From: Acidobacteriaceae bacterium
Lineage (GTDB): Bacteria; Acidobacteriota; Terriglobia; Terriglobales; Acidobacteriaceae
DNA length: 64,000 nucleotides
Reading direction: 5' to 3'
NCBI GenBank assembly: GCA_903970395.1
Contig: CAJCIM010000171.1
Span: 1-64,000, forward strand
This document shows positions 17,101 to 25,197 of the stretch, in pieces; the first letter of the stretch is position 1; the number at the start of each line of letters is the position of its first letter. A model generated the notes under the pieces. The model worked only from the letters and a program-made list of their open reading frames with translations. It was not told the origin of the DNA and did not search any database. The position numbers and the translations under genes are program-made.

Positions 17101-18115
17101 CGCGCTGCGCCCCTTCCCTCAGTACTCTTCGCCACCCAGTCCCGAATGGGATGATATCGCCAACATCGCCTACAACGCCTTTGAGCTCACACTTACCCAG
17201 CGGGAGTATAAGGGTGTCACCTTCACGGTCAACTACACCTTCTCTCGCAACATCGGTGACGATGGCACCACCCGTAGCGCCTATGCGGTACCGGCAGCCG
17301 ATTCTTCCAGCGGAGTTGCCCTCCCCGGAAATAATCGGGCAGACCGCGATCTCGTTGCCACGGACACCCCGCAGAACCTCAACATCTTCGGTCTCGCCAA
17401 GTCGCCCTTCGGACGAAACAAGATCGGCGGCGACAACTGGGCGGTTCGCAACATCCTAGGAGACTGGCAGACCGCTGGTGTTTTCAGCTATTCCTCTGGA
17501 AATCCCATCCTCGTCGTCGGTTCTGGCTGCACCGCGCCTTCGACTGGAACTTGCATGCCGGATCTCACTCCCGGCCGCAGCAAGGACTCTATCCGCATGA
17601 ACGGTGGCTTCGGTGGCCCCGGTGTCACGTACGCTAACTACACAACAAAGCAGTACCTCGACCCCACCGCATTCCAGGAAATCGGATATTTTCCTCTACC
17701 TGCCCCTCCGCCACCACAGCCAGGTCAGCCACAGACCTATGGCACTCCCGTCACCAAAATCGGCGACGCTCCCCGCAGCAGTCTTAACCTGTGGAGCCCG
17801 AGCCACTACAACCTGGATATGGCTCTGCAGCGGTCCTTCAATGTCACCAAGGAGCGCGTCAAGTTCATCTTCCGCGCGGACTGCTTCGATGCGACAAACA
17901 AGGTTACCTTCAGCTTGGGACAGACGCAGACAGTGGCCGCGGGAATCCCTGCAAGCTCTGTCAATGGCCTTGGTGCCTTCAACTCCTCCTACGTGGCGCC
18001 GGGGACACCGTCTCCCGCTGTTACAGCCAAGAACGGCCTCAATGCAGGCTTTGGACACCTCAGCGGCGAAAGCGGAAACCGCCGCTTCCAATTCTCAGGC
18101 CGCATCCAGTTCTAA
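14114..18115 (+). CDS. Oar-like TonB-dependent outer-membrane receptor (paralogue)
   Basis: Receptor of 1333 residues with the same plan as its upstream neighbour: signal peptide about 1-42 (ending AARAQ), CarboxypepD_reg-like domain about 46-135 (GALQGTVTDPSGAVIPNAQI), plug about 150-280 (AEIYIDGIPTTASNQQGD, FTIKSGGDKYHGQV) and a beta-barrel ending GRIQF. Many blocks align with the first receptor (DPTAFATLAPG, LGLRWDYLPPY, CRTPVQTYWKNWGPR), indicating tandem duplication followed by divergence. ATG 14114 is chosen for the GGAG upstream and the signal peptide; the frame is open from 14030. It has its own promoter-like element and a strong terminator follows. Confidence 0.92.
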   Translation: MPAIPSSNPIGSTRCRTFRSRSFSSLACLVIILICGSLAARAQTGGQGALQGTVTDPSGAVIPNAQIVATAQASGVQTKAVSSSAGLYDLTPLVPDLYTVTITAPGFKAFTQKNIEVNGLNITGFNAKLILGDASEVITVDEAPPQLQTTSSTVGAVITDETYEALPLVMNNQQRDPTAFATLAPGAQAGTRAPIFSGTGNFLAEIYIDGIPTTASNQQGDNRVVSNGIPVESVDQLQIISSGPSAEYQGAGAIGFTIKSGGDKYHGQVVDLVRNTIFDTWGFAGNQATQDTVINGVLTRVPAGKPVEHQNELSASVGGPIPFTHKKGFFFVNYDKFHGRLGVQPTTFTLPTTLMTSGDFTELGSGTYLYNPLTNACVGTNCSRQPFMGLKNGTPTANVIPSSYISPISQFQQKFLPTPNLPGTINNYLEGGLSGFDNHELVFNVAYDLNHGQRVSFVYSHGVRQSVGFGANLPVPYAASDSSIISPTMLIFEHSIPIKSNLVNQFKYAFTRFTQPVLAPTDGLTQYSAATAGITGLPTGQASGNFPGSTFGGTSLFPVTPNTTSVQAQWTENGASDASHTVVPNAYTLVDNLTWTKGKHNVTFGVQTQWLEDNTSAQSSPSGIYTQSWAGISTANYTGNTLSSTNTGYSYASFLIGALNSGATSVPLFIETGGRFHPFSPYFQDNWQVRPNLTINLGLRWDYLPPYREVEDRWSFFNPNETNPLTGNQGLLEYAGNRGSAISCQCRTPVQTYWKNWGPRLGMEWAADPKTVFRVGYALAYSRAGGVGGRAGDSTGAGQDGFGANIILPTPVNTGANAGPSYYLNNGAAFTSAGMANTNFGGPGYAIPAPSGPSAASLTLGTGDYLGPTGYVLAGAAPSYADPYLSGRAPEFSFYNVAMQKVLTKDMTLTVGYSGSESHFVSGAGVPGFWSGQINPAVVPALGSIVGTDGKTNIIGQPANPANLAIAQAASSAVTLPYPSYLQGVGGTNTFATIGRALRPFPQYSSPPSPEWDDIANIAYNAFELTLTQREYKGVTFTVNYTFSRNIGDDGTTRSAYAVPAADSSSGVALPGNNRADRDLVATDTPQNLNIFGLAKSPFGRNKIGGDNWAVRNILGDWQTAGVFSYSSGNPILVVGSGCTAPSTGTCMPDLTPGRSKDSIRMNGGFGGPGVTYANYTTKQYLDPTAFQEIGYFPLPAPPPPQPGQPQTYGTPVTKIGDAPRSSLNLWSPSHYNLDMALQRSFNVTKERVKFIFRADCFDATNKVTFSLGQTQTVAAGIPASSVNGLGAFNSSYVAPGTPSPAVTAKNGLNAGFGHLSGESGNRRFQFSGRIQF

Positions 18116-18134
18116 CGTTACGTAGCCTCAACCC

Positions 18135-18169
18135 AAACCCCGCGCCCTCCAACCAGAGGCGCGGGGTTT
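18135..18169 (+). terminator. Rho-independent terminator
   Basis: AAACCCCGCGCC (18135-18146) pairs with GGCGCGGGGTTT (18158-18169), a perfect 12-bp stem followed by GATATTT. It lies 19 bp after the second receptor gene. Confidence 0.85.
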
Positions 18170-18297
18170 GATATTTACGGCGTTATCAATCGCCGCAGAC
18201 GTGGCATCCTTAAACTTTCTTCTTCGGATCTCCAGCCAAATCCTCAATGTCAACACGACAACCGCTCCTGTAATCTGCCAACCTGCACAAAATAAAT

Positions 18298-18550
18298 CGC
18301 TTCCACCTCCAGAATCAAAAACACATTCCACCTCCCCACCCAACTAAACTGGAGATAGCCCCCACTCCCGTGGCGAAACTTGGTGTCTTCCTTCGCGCAC
18401 GTGGCGGGAGGCCTTTAGCGCCCCCGTAACCTGTTGATTCTGGCTATCATAGCCACAACCATTGCAGAATCAGCCACTTACCCCCGGGATACCCCGCTAA
18501 GTGACTGATTCCACATAGAAGGCCCAAAAAGAAAGGGAGGGGGGAGGGGT
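18298..18550 (+). repeat. Long inverted repeat, copy A (about 250 bp, abuts gluQ)
   Basis: Its sequence matches the reverse complement of 25969-26222. Best-conserved parts are CCGTGGCGAAACTTGG, CTTCCTTCGCGCACGTGGC, GGCTATCATAGC and the block 18468-18515. That block holds an internal hairpin made of AATCAGCCACTTA and TAAGTGACTGATT around GGGATACCCC. Both copies end with GGGGGGAGGGGT. In this copy that G-rich end supplies the ribosome-binding site of gluQ. No transposase is recognised in it. With the terminator at 18135-18169 it fills the 433-bp gap before gluQ. Confidence 0.85.
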
Positions 18551-19385
18551 GCCGCAACCACAGATGGATCAGCCTCTCGCCAACTACATCGGTCGTCTCG
18601 CGCCCTCGCCCACAGGTCTGCTGCATCTCGGTCACGCGCGCACCTTCTGGATCGCCAGCGAGCGCGCTCGCACGGCTAACGGCAAGCTCTATCTCCGCGA
18701 CGAGGACCTGGACCACCAGCGATCGCGCCCGGAGTTCGCCGCCGCCATGCGTGAGGATCTGCTCTGGCTCGGCATCACCTGGGACGATGAACTCCGCCAG
18801 AGCGACCGTCTGCTGCTCTACCGCGCCGCCGCAGAGCAGCTCGTCACGTCTGGTTTGGCATACAAGTGCCTCTGCAGCCGCAAGGACTTGCAGGCCGCAA
18901 CGCAGGCTCCGCATGAGGACACCGACGAGCCCGTCTACAACGGCCGCTGTCGCGCCAACGCAGCCGAACGTACCTTTGACCCGCACAGCAGCTATCGCCT
19001 GCGCGTCCCTGACGGCGAGCGCATCGCCTTCGCCGACGCCCGCTGCGGCCCGCAGAGCTTCCTCGCCGGCTGCGATGCCTCTGCTGATTTTGGTGACTTC
19101 CTCATATGGCGCAAGGACAGCTTGCCAAGCTATCAACTCGCCTGCGTCGTCGACGACGCAGCGATGCAGATCACCGAGGTTGTGCGCGGTGCGGATCTGC
19201 TGCGCTCCACCGCTCGCCAGATCCTGGTGCAACGCGCCCTCGGCCTCGCAACGCCACAGTACTACCACTGTGATCTGATGCGCGACGCAACAGGAACACG
19301 CCTCGCCAAGCGCTATGACGCGCTGAGCCTCCGTGCGCTGCGCGAATCCGGTCTGTCGCCAGACCAGATCCGCGCCCGCTTCTGA
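18549..19385 (+). CDS. gluQ: Glutamyl-Q tRNA(Asp) synthetase
   Basis: Truncated glutamyl-tRNA synthetase paralogue that attaches glutamate to the queuosine base at position 34 of tRNA(Asp). At 278 residues it has the class-I catalytic core but no anticodon-binding domain, the GluQ hallmark. Visible are RLAPSPTGLLHLGHARTFW (HIGH-type motif), the cysteine pair in KCLCSRK plus Tyr and Cys in YNGRC (GluQ zinc site), and a degenerate KMSKS-type motif in RLAKRYDALS. The GTG at 18549 is 8 nt after AGGGAGG; an ATG at 18564 is an alternative. The start overlaps the end of repeat copy A. It is convergent with the downstream peptidase, 7 bp apart. Confidence 0.9.
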   Translation: MPQPQMDQPLANYIGRLAPSPTGLLHLGHARTFWIASERARTANGKLYLRDEDLDHQRSRPEFAAAMREDLLWLGITWDDELRQSDRLLLYRAAAEQLVTSGLAYKCLCSRKDLQAATQAPHEDTDEPVYNGRCRANAAERTFDPHSSYRLRVPDGERIAFADARCGPQSFLAGCDASADFGDFLIWRKDSLPSYQLACVVDDAAMQITEVVRGADLLRSTARQILVQRALGLATPQYYHCDLMRDATGTRLAKRYDALSLRALRESGLSPDQIRARF

Positions 19386-19392
19386 CGCTCAG

Positions 19393-21786
19393 CTACTCCT
19401 CGTCTTCGTCGTCTTCCGGACCGTTCGCAGCCATCTTGCGCTGCGCCTCTTCTTGCGTGGTCATCTTGTACTCCGCAGGGGGAACGCCGCCCGCGAGGTA
19501 CTTGACGAAGTAGTCCCAGCGACGCCGCGTGATGTACTGCGAATCCGCCGCGTAGCCATGATGCACGTTCGGAACCATGATCAGGTCGAAGTCCTTGTTC
19601 GCCTTGATCAGCGCATCCACAATCAGCAGTGTGTTGCTCGGGGGAACGTTGTCGTCCATCGTTCCGTGCACCAGCATCAGATGGCCCTTCAGGTCCTTGG
19701 CCCAGTTCTGGTTGGCATGAGCATCGTAGTCGCTCTTGCCGTTGGCATCGATGTGCTCCAGACCTGCCCAACGCTCGTCCCAGTCGTCCTCGTAGTCGCG
19801 GTTGTCATGGTTGCCGCTCTCCGACCAGCCGACCGAGAAGAAGTCAGGGAAGTGGAACATTGCGGAGGCTGTCGCGTTGCCGCCGCCCGAATGGCCCCAG
19901 ATGCCGACGCGCGTCGCATCGACCCACGGAAACTGCGCCGCGAGGTCCTTGATGCCCGAAACCTGGTCGGGAATCGTGTCATCGCCCATGTCTTCGGGCT
20001 TCGACGCGTGTGCGTCATGGAACGCCTTCGTGCGGCCTGGATTGCCCATGCCGTCGATACACACCACCACGAAGCCTAGATCGGCGAGCGCCTGCTCATC
20101 GCCCTTCGCGGCGGAGAAGCTCCGGCCCAGCAACTGGCAGAGGCTGCCCTGCGGCCCCGGATAGACGTTGTCGATCACCGGATACTTCTTGCTGGCATCG
20201 AAGTTCGTCGGCTTCCACAGGAAGCCTTCCAGCGGCGTCTGACCATCGCGCGCCTTCACCGTTACGGCCATCGGCGGCTTCCAGCCTGTAGCCAGCAGCT
20301 TGGAGATGTCCTGATGTGCAAGCGTGACCAGCACCTTGCCGGTGTTGTCGCGCAGCACCGCGGTCTGCGGCGTATCGATCGTCGAGTACACATCGACGAA
20401 GGTGCTGCCATCGTCGGACGGCGTAATGACGTGGTTGGCAGCCTCAGGTGTCAGCAGCTTCTGGTTCTTGCCGTCGAAGTCGACGCGATAGTAGTTGTCG
20501 AAGTAGAGGTCTTCGCCCTTCTCCTTGCCGACCGCGGTGAAGTAGACAACATGCTGCTTCTCATCCACGCGCAAGATGTCGCTCACAGGGCCGTCGCCGT
20601 GAGTGATCTGCGTCTTGAGCTTGCCCGTCTTCAGGTCGTAAAGATAGATCTGCGCCGTGTTGCTGCGCTCGGAGACCCAGAGAAACTCATCCGAAGCTGG
20701 AAGGTACTTCCAGTCCGTCTTGCTCTGCCAGCCGTAATACGTGTCCACGTGCTCGTGATAGACCTCGCGGACATCGCCTGTCGCTGTATCGGCAACCTTC
20801 AGATACTCGTCCTTGTGGTCGCGCGAGGTAGCAACAAACGCGAGGCGCGAACCATCAGGCGAGAACTCCGCATCTGTCCAGCGGCTGTCGCCATCGCAAC
20901 TGACATCGTCGCACTCCATGCTGCGATGCTCCAGCGGAGTTGTCTTCAGCCGCACCACCGTTGCTGTGTTCACGTCAATGATGACAGGTTGAATCATCGT
21001 GACGTCTTTGTCACCGACCAGCGGATAGTGCCAAGCCTCAAGCTGAGGATGGCGGTTGGTAACCGGCACGAGATACATCATCCCGGTCTTGCGCTCGTCC
21101 ATCTGAAAGGTTGCGATCCGCTTCGAATCTGCCGACCAGGTAAGGATCGCGCCGTCGGAGTGCTGCCAGCCGGCGTTGTCGGTCGCGTAACCGAAGTCCT
21201 TCACGCCGTCAGTAGTAAGCTGCCGCTCTTTACCGGTGGCAATGTCACGCAGCCACAGATTGTTGTCGCGGATAAACGCACCGAGTTTGCCATCAGGAGA
21301 AACGTTAGTTTCAGCCCTTCGACGTCCTTGTGTCGTCTCGTTTGCAGCCGCTTTCTCTGTCGTACACTTGCTTGCTGCGGCATCGCAGTGAAAGGTTCCG
21401 CCGCGCGTTGTGACCGCGAAGCCGCCATTCGCTTCTGGCTCATAGCTGTTCACGCCGAGGCGCTTTGCTTCAACTTGCTTTCCGGACACAGCACTAAGGG
21501 CCGAAGCCAACTTGGCGTTGTTGAACGCAGGCACAGTGCTGGCCTTCGCCGGATCGGCTATGAGATAGGTAGTTCCGTCGCTGCCCGGATCACGGTAAAA
21601 GACGCGTCCGTCAGGCAGATACTGCGGCCGACTGATGGTGTGATGCACCAGGCCGCTTACGTTGTAGGACATCCAGCGCTCAGCCTGAGCGTAGTCCTGC
21701 GACGTATAAACCTTCTGGGCGAACGTGTGCGTGGCGAAGGCAGCGGCAACCGCCAGAATGGGAGGGAGGAACCGATTGAACGACAT
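19393..21786 (-). CDS. Exported S9 family (dipeptidyl-peptidase IV type) serine peptidase
   Basis: Exported prolyl-oligopeptidase-family enzyme of 797 residues. Signal peptide about 1-23 (ending THTFAQ). The N-terminal half is a DPP-IV beta-propeller (FSPDGSRLAFVATSRD, YFTAVGKEKGEDLYF). The C-terminal alpha/beta-hydrolase domain carries the nucleophile Ser in WGHSGGG (about residue 630), Asp in HGTMDDNVP and His in NVHHGYA. Family members remove dipeptides from peptide N-termini; exact specificity is not shown by sequence. It has its own start at 21786 and is followed 55 bp upstream by dnaG on the same strand, so they may share transcription. Confidence 0.93.
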   Translation of the reverse strand: MSFNRFLPPILAVAAAFATHTFAQKVYTSQDYAQAERWMSYNVSGLVHHTISRPQYLPDGRVFYRDPGSDGTTYLIADPAKASTVPAFNNAKLASALSAVSGKQVEAKRLGVNSYEPEANGGFAVTTRGGTFHCDAAASKCTTEKAAANETTQGRRRAETNVSPDGKLGAFIRDNNLWLRDIATGKERQLTTDGVKDFGYATDNAGWQHSDGAILTWSADSKRIATFQMDERKTGMMYLVPVTNRHPQLEAWHYPLVGDKDVTMIQPVIIDVNTATVVRLKTTPLEHRSMECDDVSCDGDSRWTDAEFSPDGSRLAFVATSRDHKDEYLKVADTATGDVREVYHEHVDTYYGWQSKTDWKYLPASDEFLWVSERSNTAQIYLYDLKTGKLKTQITHGDGPVSDILRVDEKQHVVYFTAVGKEKGEDLYFDNYYRVDFDGKNQKLLTPEAANHVITPSDDGSTFVDVYSTIDTPQTAVLRDNTGKVLVTLAHQDISKLLATGWKPPMAVTVKARDGQTPLEGFLWKPTNFDASKKYPVIDNVYPGPQGSLCQLLGRSFSAAKGDEQALADLGFVVVCIDGMGNPGRTKAFHDAHASKPEDMGDDTIPDQVSGIKDLAAQFPWVDATRVGIWGHSGGGNATASAMFHFPDFFSVGWSESGNHDNRDYEDDWDERWAGLEHIDANGKSDYDAHANQNWAKDLKGHLMLVHGTMDDNVPPSNTLLIVDALIKANKDFDLIMVPNVHHGYAADSQYITRRRWDYFVKYLAGGVPPAEYKMTTQEEAQRKMAANGPEDDEDEE

Positions 21787-21840
21787 GCGCGCATTTTATC
21801 AATGCGACAACGCAGCTGAAAAATCAGGCACTGCGAAGCG

Positions 21841-23613
21841 CTAACGCTTTCGTTCGCGCTCCAACCGTAACTTCTCTTGTAACAGTGTCAAAACCATAGC
21901 ACTGTCACCTCGGCGTTCTGCCCCTGCAATCTGCAGAGTGACCTCGCGCAGCCGGCGGTCCGCATAGCGCTCTTGCAATGCGTCGAGCGCTCCTTGCACC
22001 TTGTGCAGGAAGACTTCAGGCTGCTCCTCCGATACAGAATCAGAGTGCAGGGCGCTGGCCAGCAACGTGCGCGAAACCTCATCGGGTGCCGCGTCGAAGG
22101 GATTATCCGTTGGTGCTGCATTCACTAGCACTTCCATCACCGCAGTCGAAGGCAACTCTGCAAACCACGACGGATTTTCCGCAAGCCGCTCTGCGGCGAG
22201 CGCGCGTGCAGAGTCGGCTTCCGGCAGCACTAGCGCGCAGAGAAGAATGCGTTCTACTTCGCTGACGGCACTCGGCTGCGGGGCGCGGACGCTTTCTAGC
22301 CGCTGTTGGGCTGCCTGCTTCAGCTCTTGCCGCATGAGCGAACTCTCGATACCGAGCTTTTGGGCAGCATTTTCGGCAAAGTCATTGCGGGCGATTGGAT
22401 TCGGCACGCGACGGATGTGTGGCAGTAGCATATTGAGCGCCTTTACCTTTGCCTCGGCAGTGCGCGCAGGGAACATGGTGCGGGCGCGCTCGATCAAGAA
22501 ATCCGAATAGCGCGCGGCTTCGCGCACCGCATTGGCATACTCCTGCACGCCACGCTCGCGCACGAAGCGGTCCGGATCCAGACCACCTTCCAACGTGACG
22601 ACGCGCACCTCAAACCCTTCCTCGACCAGCAGGCTCAACGTCTTCTCTGCCGCATTCATCCCAGCGCTATCCGGATCGAAGTTCAGCCACACCCGCTTGG
22701 TGAACCGCGCCAGCATACGCACCTGGTGCTCAGTAAACGAGGTTCCGCTGCTTGCGATCACATTGTCAACGCCGGCCATGAACAGGGAGATGCAATCCAT
22801 CTGGCCTTCCACAAGCAGCACCGCATCCTTCGTCTTGATTCCTTGCTTCGCCTTGTCCAGATTGAAGAGCACTTGCCCCTTCGTGTATAGCGGCGTCTCA
22901 GGCGAGTTAAGATACTTCGGCCCTGCTTTTTCATCGTTGTCCAGCGCGCGTGCGGTGAAGGCTATCGGTTTGCCCTGCTCGTTAGAGATCGGGAAGGTGA
23001 TGCGTTTACGGAAGCGGGAGTACATTGCACCTGGAGAGCCGTCTTCCTGATCCTTCCAGCTGAAGAGGCCGCTTGCGCGCAGCACTTCCTCGGAGAAGAA
23101 CTTTCCGAGGCGGTCGCGCATGTCGTTGAAGCTCTCCGGTGCGTACCCGAGGCGAAAGCGCTCGATGGTCTCTAGCGTAACGCCGCGGCTCGAGAGATAT
23201 TCGCGAGCACGCGCAGCTTCGGGTGAGCGCAGGTTCTGCTGGAAGTACTGCGTTGCAGCTTCGTGCGCATCGACGAGCTGTTTGCGGATGCCAGCTGAGC
23301 GCGCCTCTTCCGGCGAGTTGAACTCACGTGTGGGAAGCGGAATGCCCATCTTCGTGGCGACTGCGCGGACTGCCTCAGGAAAGCTCAGCGATTCCATCTT
23401 CATCACGAACGTGAAGACATCGCCATGCTCTTTGCAGCCGAAGCAGTAGTAGCTGGCATTTGCGGGATAGAGGTAAAACGAGCCTGATTTCTCCTTGTGG
23501 AACGGGCACAGTGCCGACCAGTTTGCGCCGGACTTGCGCAGCTTGACGTAATCGCCGACGATTCTGGCGATGTCGGCCTGTTGCTTTACCTGTTGGGCGA
23601 AGTTGTCTGCCAT
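21841..23613 (-). CDS. dnaG: DNA primase
   Basis: Synthesises RNA primers for replication. The N-terminal zinc-binding domain (CPFHKEKSGSF, YYCFGCKEHGD) spans about residues 35-65. Next come the RNA-polymerase-basal region (RFRKRITFPISNEQGKPIAF) and the TOPRIM domain from about 255 (VLLVEGQMDC, WLNFDPDSAGMNA). A C-terminal helicase-interaction region ends in a Lys/Arg-rich tail. Length of 590 residues is normal. ATG 23613 has GAGGAG just upstream and a TACACT box 10 nt before it, indicating a short leader. It is not flanked by rpoD or rpsU, unlike the classical macromolecular-synthesis operon. Confidence 0.96.
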   Translation of the reverse strand: MADNFAQQVKQQADIARIVGDYVKLRKSGANWSALCPFHKEKSGSFYLYPANASYYCFGCKEHGDVFTFVMKMESLSFPEAVRAVATKMGIPLPTREFNSPEEARSAGIRKQLVDAHEAATQYFQQNLRSPEAARAREYLSSRGVTLETIERFRLGYAPESFNDMRDRLGKFFSEEVLRASGLFSWKDQEDGSPGAMYSRFRKRITFPISNEQGKPIAFTARALDNDEKAGPKYLNSPETPLYTKGQVLFNLDKAKQGIKTKDAVLLVEGQMDCISLFMAGVDNVIASSGTSFTEHQVRMLARFTKRVWLNFDPDSAGMNAAEKTLSLLVEEGFEVRVVTLEGGLDPDRFVRERGVQEYANAVREAARYSDFLIERARTMFPARTAEAKVKALNMLLPHIRRVPNPIARNDFAENAAQKLGIESSLMRQELKQAAQQRLESVRAPQPSAVSEVERILLCALVLPEADSARALAAERLAENPSWFAELPSTAVMEVLVNAAPTDNPFDAAPDEVSRTLLASALHSDSVSEEQPEVFLHKVQGALDALQERYADRRLREVTLQIAGAERRGDSAMVLTLLQEKLRLERERKR

Positions 23614-23805
23614 GCTCCTCTTTAGTGTAGGCTGCGTTGGCGGAGACGCGTTGGGCTAGATCCTTGAGTTTCCTCAACCTATCACTTTTCTGATGTTAAG
23701 ATGTCCGAGCGCAGCAACACCCGGTGAGAACCTGTGTTGGTATCGCATGTACCCGGCACACCGGGCGATTCCGTGGACTTGACCACCGAATCAAGGGAGA
23801 ACGTG

Positions 23806-25113
23806 ATGATGTTTCGTGACAAGTTTCGGAGTTTGACGATTGCTGCAGCGCTTGCTGTTCCGGTGGCACTATTGCCTACGGCGGCGGCCCATGCCGGGGT
23901 GTTTGTTGGCATCTCGGTCAATATTGCGCCGCCGGTGCTTCCGGTGTACGCTCAGCCACCGCTGCCTGCGCCGGGGTACATCTGGACGCCGGGTTACTGG
24001 GCCTACGGTCCCGCGGGTTACTACTGGGTGCCTGGCGTGTGGGTGCAGCCGCCGACAGTGGGTCTGCTGTGGACGCCTGGATACTGGGGCTTTGCCGGCG
24101 GCGTATATGGCTGGCACGCAGGATATTGGGGCCCGCACGTTGGCTACTACGGCGGCGTGAACTACGGCTTCGGCTACGGCGGTATCGGCTTTGCGGGCGG
24201 AGCGTGGCGCGGCGGCGTGTTCGCGTATAACGGCGCGGTCGCCAACTTCGGTGGCGTGCACGTCACCAACGTTTACGTCGATCGGACAGTGGTTGTGAAC
24301 AACACTATCGTGAACAACAACCATGTGAGCTTCAACGGTGGTCCTGGCGGCATCAACCGCGCACCGAGCGCACAGGAGCAGCAGTGGTCGAACGAGCATC
24401 ACGTTGAGCCAACCTCGATGCAGACGCAGCACCAGAACTTCGCCGCGCAGGACCGTTCGCAGCTGGCCAGCGTGAACCATGGGCGCCCGGGAACTCCGGC
24501 TGCCTCCAATGTCGGCGCGTATCACCAGGTTGCGCAGCAGCACATCCAGAGCGCGCCGATCTCCGCGCAGGACCGTCAGGTTGGCAAGAGCTACAACCCG
24601 AACACGCGAGAGGCCAATCAGGACCAACGCATCGCCAATGGGCTGCGCTCGGGCCAGATGACCTCAGGTGAAGCAGCACGCGCGGAGGCGACGCAGTCGC
24701 ACATCGACCAGCAGGTGCATAACGACCGCCAGGCGAATGGCGGAACGCTGACCAATGGCGAACGCAACCAGATCAACCAGGAGCAGAACCGCGCAAGCCG
24801 GCAGATCTACAACGACGACCACAACGCCAACACAGTGAAGCCAAATGCGGTGGACAACCGTGAGGCGAACCAACAGGCACGCACAGCGCAGGGCCTTCGG
24901 TCCGGTCAGATGACGTCCGGTGAAGCAGCTCGTACGAACGCGAACCAGTCGAACACGGCGCAGACTGTGCATAACGACCGTACGGCGAACGGCGGTGCTC
25001 TGAACCAGCAGCAGCGGCAGCAGGTAAATAAGCAGCAGAATGCCAACTCGCGGCAGATCTCCAACGAGAAGCACAACGGCAACAGCAACAATCCGCCAAA
25101 GGGTCGTCGCTAA
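23806..25113 (+). CDS. Exported YXWGXW-repeat protein with tandem C-terminal repeats
   Basis: Exported protein of 435 residues, function unknown. Signal peptide about 1-30 (AAALAVPVALLPTAAAHA). Residues about 45-110 carry YXWGXW-like units (PGYIWTPGYWAYG, VPGVWVQPP, LLWTPGYWGF, WHAGYWGP), then a Gly/Tyr-rich stretch. The C-terminal 170 residues hold two tandem units of about 80 residues each, containing GLRSGQMTSGEAAR and VHNDRxANGGxL, rich in Asn/Gln. ATG 23806 is chosen because GGGAGA precedes it and the signal peptide follows. The frame is open back to 23734. A terminator follows at 25137. It is divergent from dnaG. Confidence 0.85.
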   Translation: MMFRDKFRSLTIAAALAVPVALLPTAAAHAGVFVGISVNIAPPVLPVYAQPPLPAPGYIWTPGYWAYGPAGYYWVPGVWVQPPTVGLLWTPGYWGFAGGVYGWHAGYWGPHVGYYGGVNYGFGYGGIGFAGGAWRGGVFAYNGAVANFGGVHVTNVYVDRTVVVNNTIVNNNHVSFNGGPGGINRAPSAQEQQWSNEHHVEPTSMQTQHQNFAAQDRSQLASVNHGRPGTPAASNVGAYHQVAQQHIQSAPISAQDRQVGKSYNPNTREANQDQRIANGLRSGQMTSGEAARAEATQSHIDQQVHNDRQANGGTLTNGERNQINQEQNRASRQIYNDDHNANTVKPNAVDNREANQQARTAQGLRSGQMTSGEAARTNANQSNTAQTVHNDRTANGGALNQQQRQQVNKQQNANSRQISNEKHNGNSNNPPKGRR

Positions 25114-25136
25114 CCTGAGGTAGAACGCGCCACGCA

Positions 25137-25165
25137 AACGGCTGGTCTTTCGGACCAGCCGTTTT
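25137..25165 (+). terminator. Rho-independent terminator
   Basis: AACGGCTGGTC (25137-25147), loop TTTCG, GACCAGCCGTT (25153-25163): a perfect 11-bp stem 24 bp after the YXWGXW gene, separating it from the methyltransferase gene. Confidence 0.85.
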
Positions 25166-25197
25166 GCTTGCCTTCTGCTTCGTTAGACTGGATGAGT

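Noticed and set aside
24601-25080. CRISPR-like direct repeats
   Set aside because: The repeats are protein-coding tandem units in the YXWGXW gene, not short palindromic repeats with regular spacers. No CRISPR array is present in the window.
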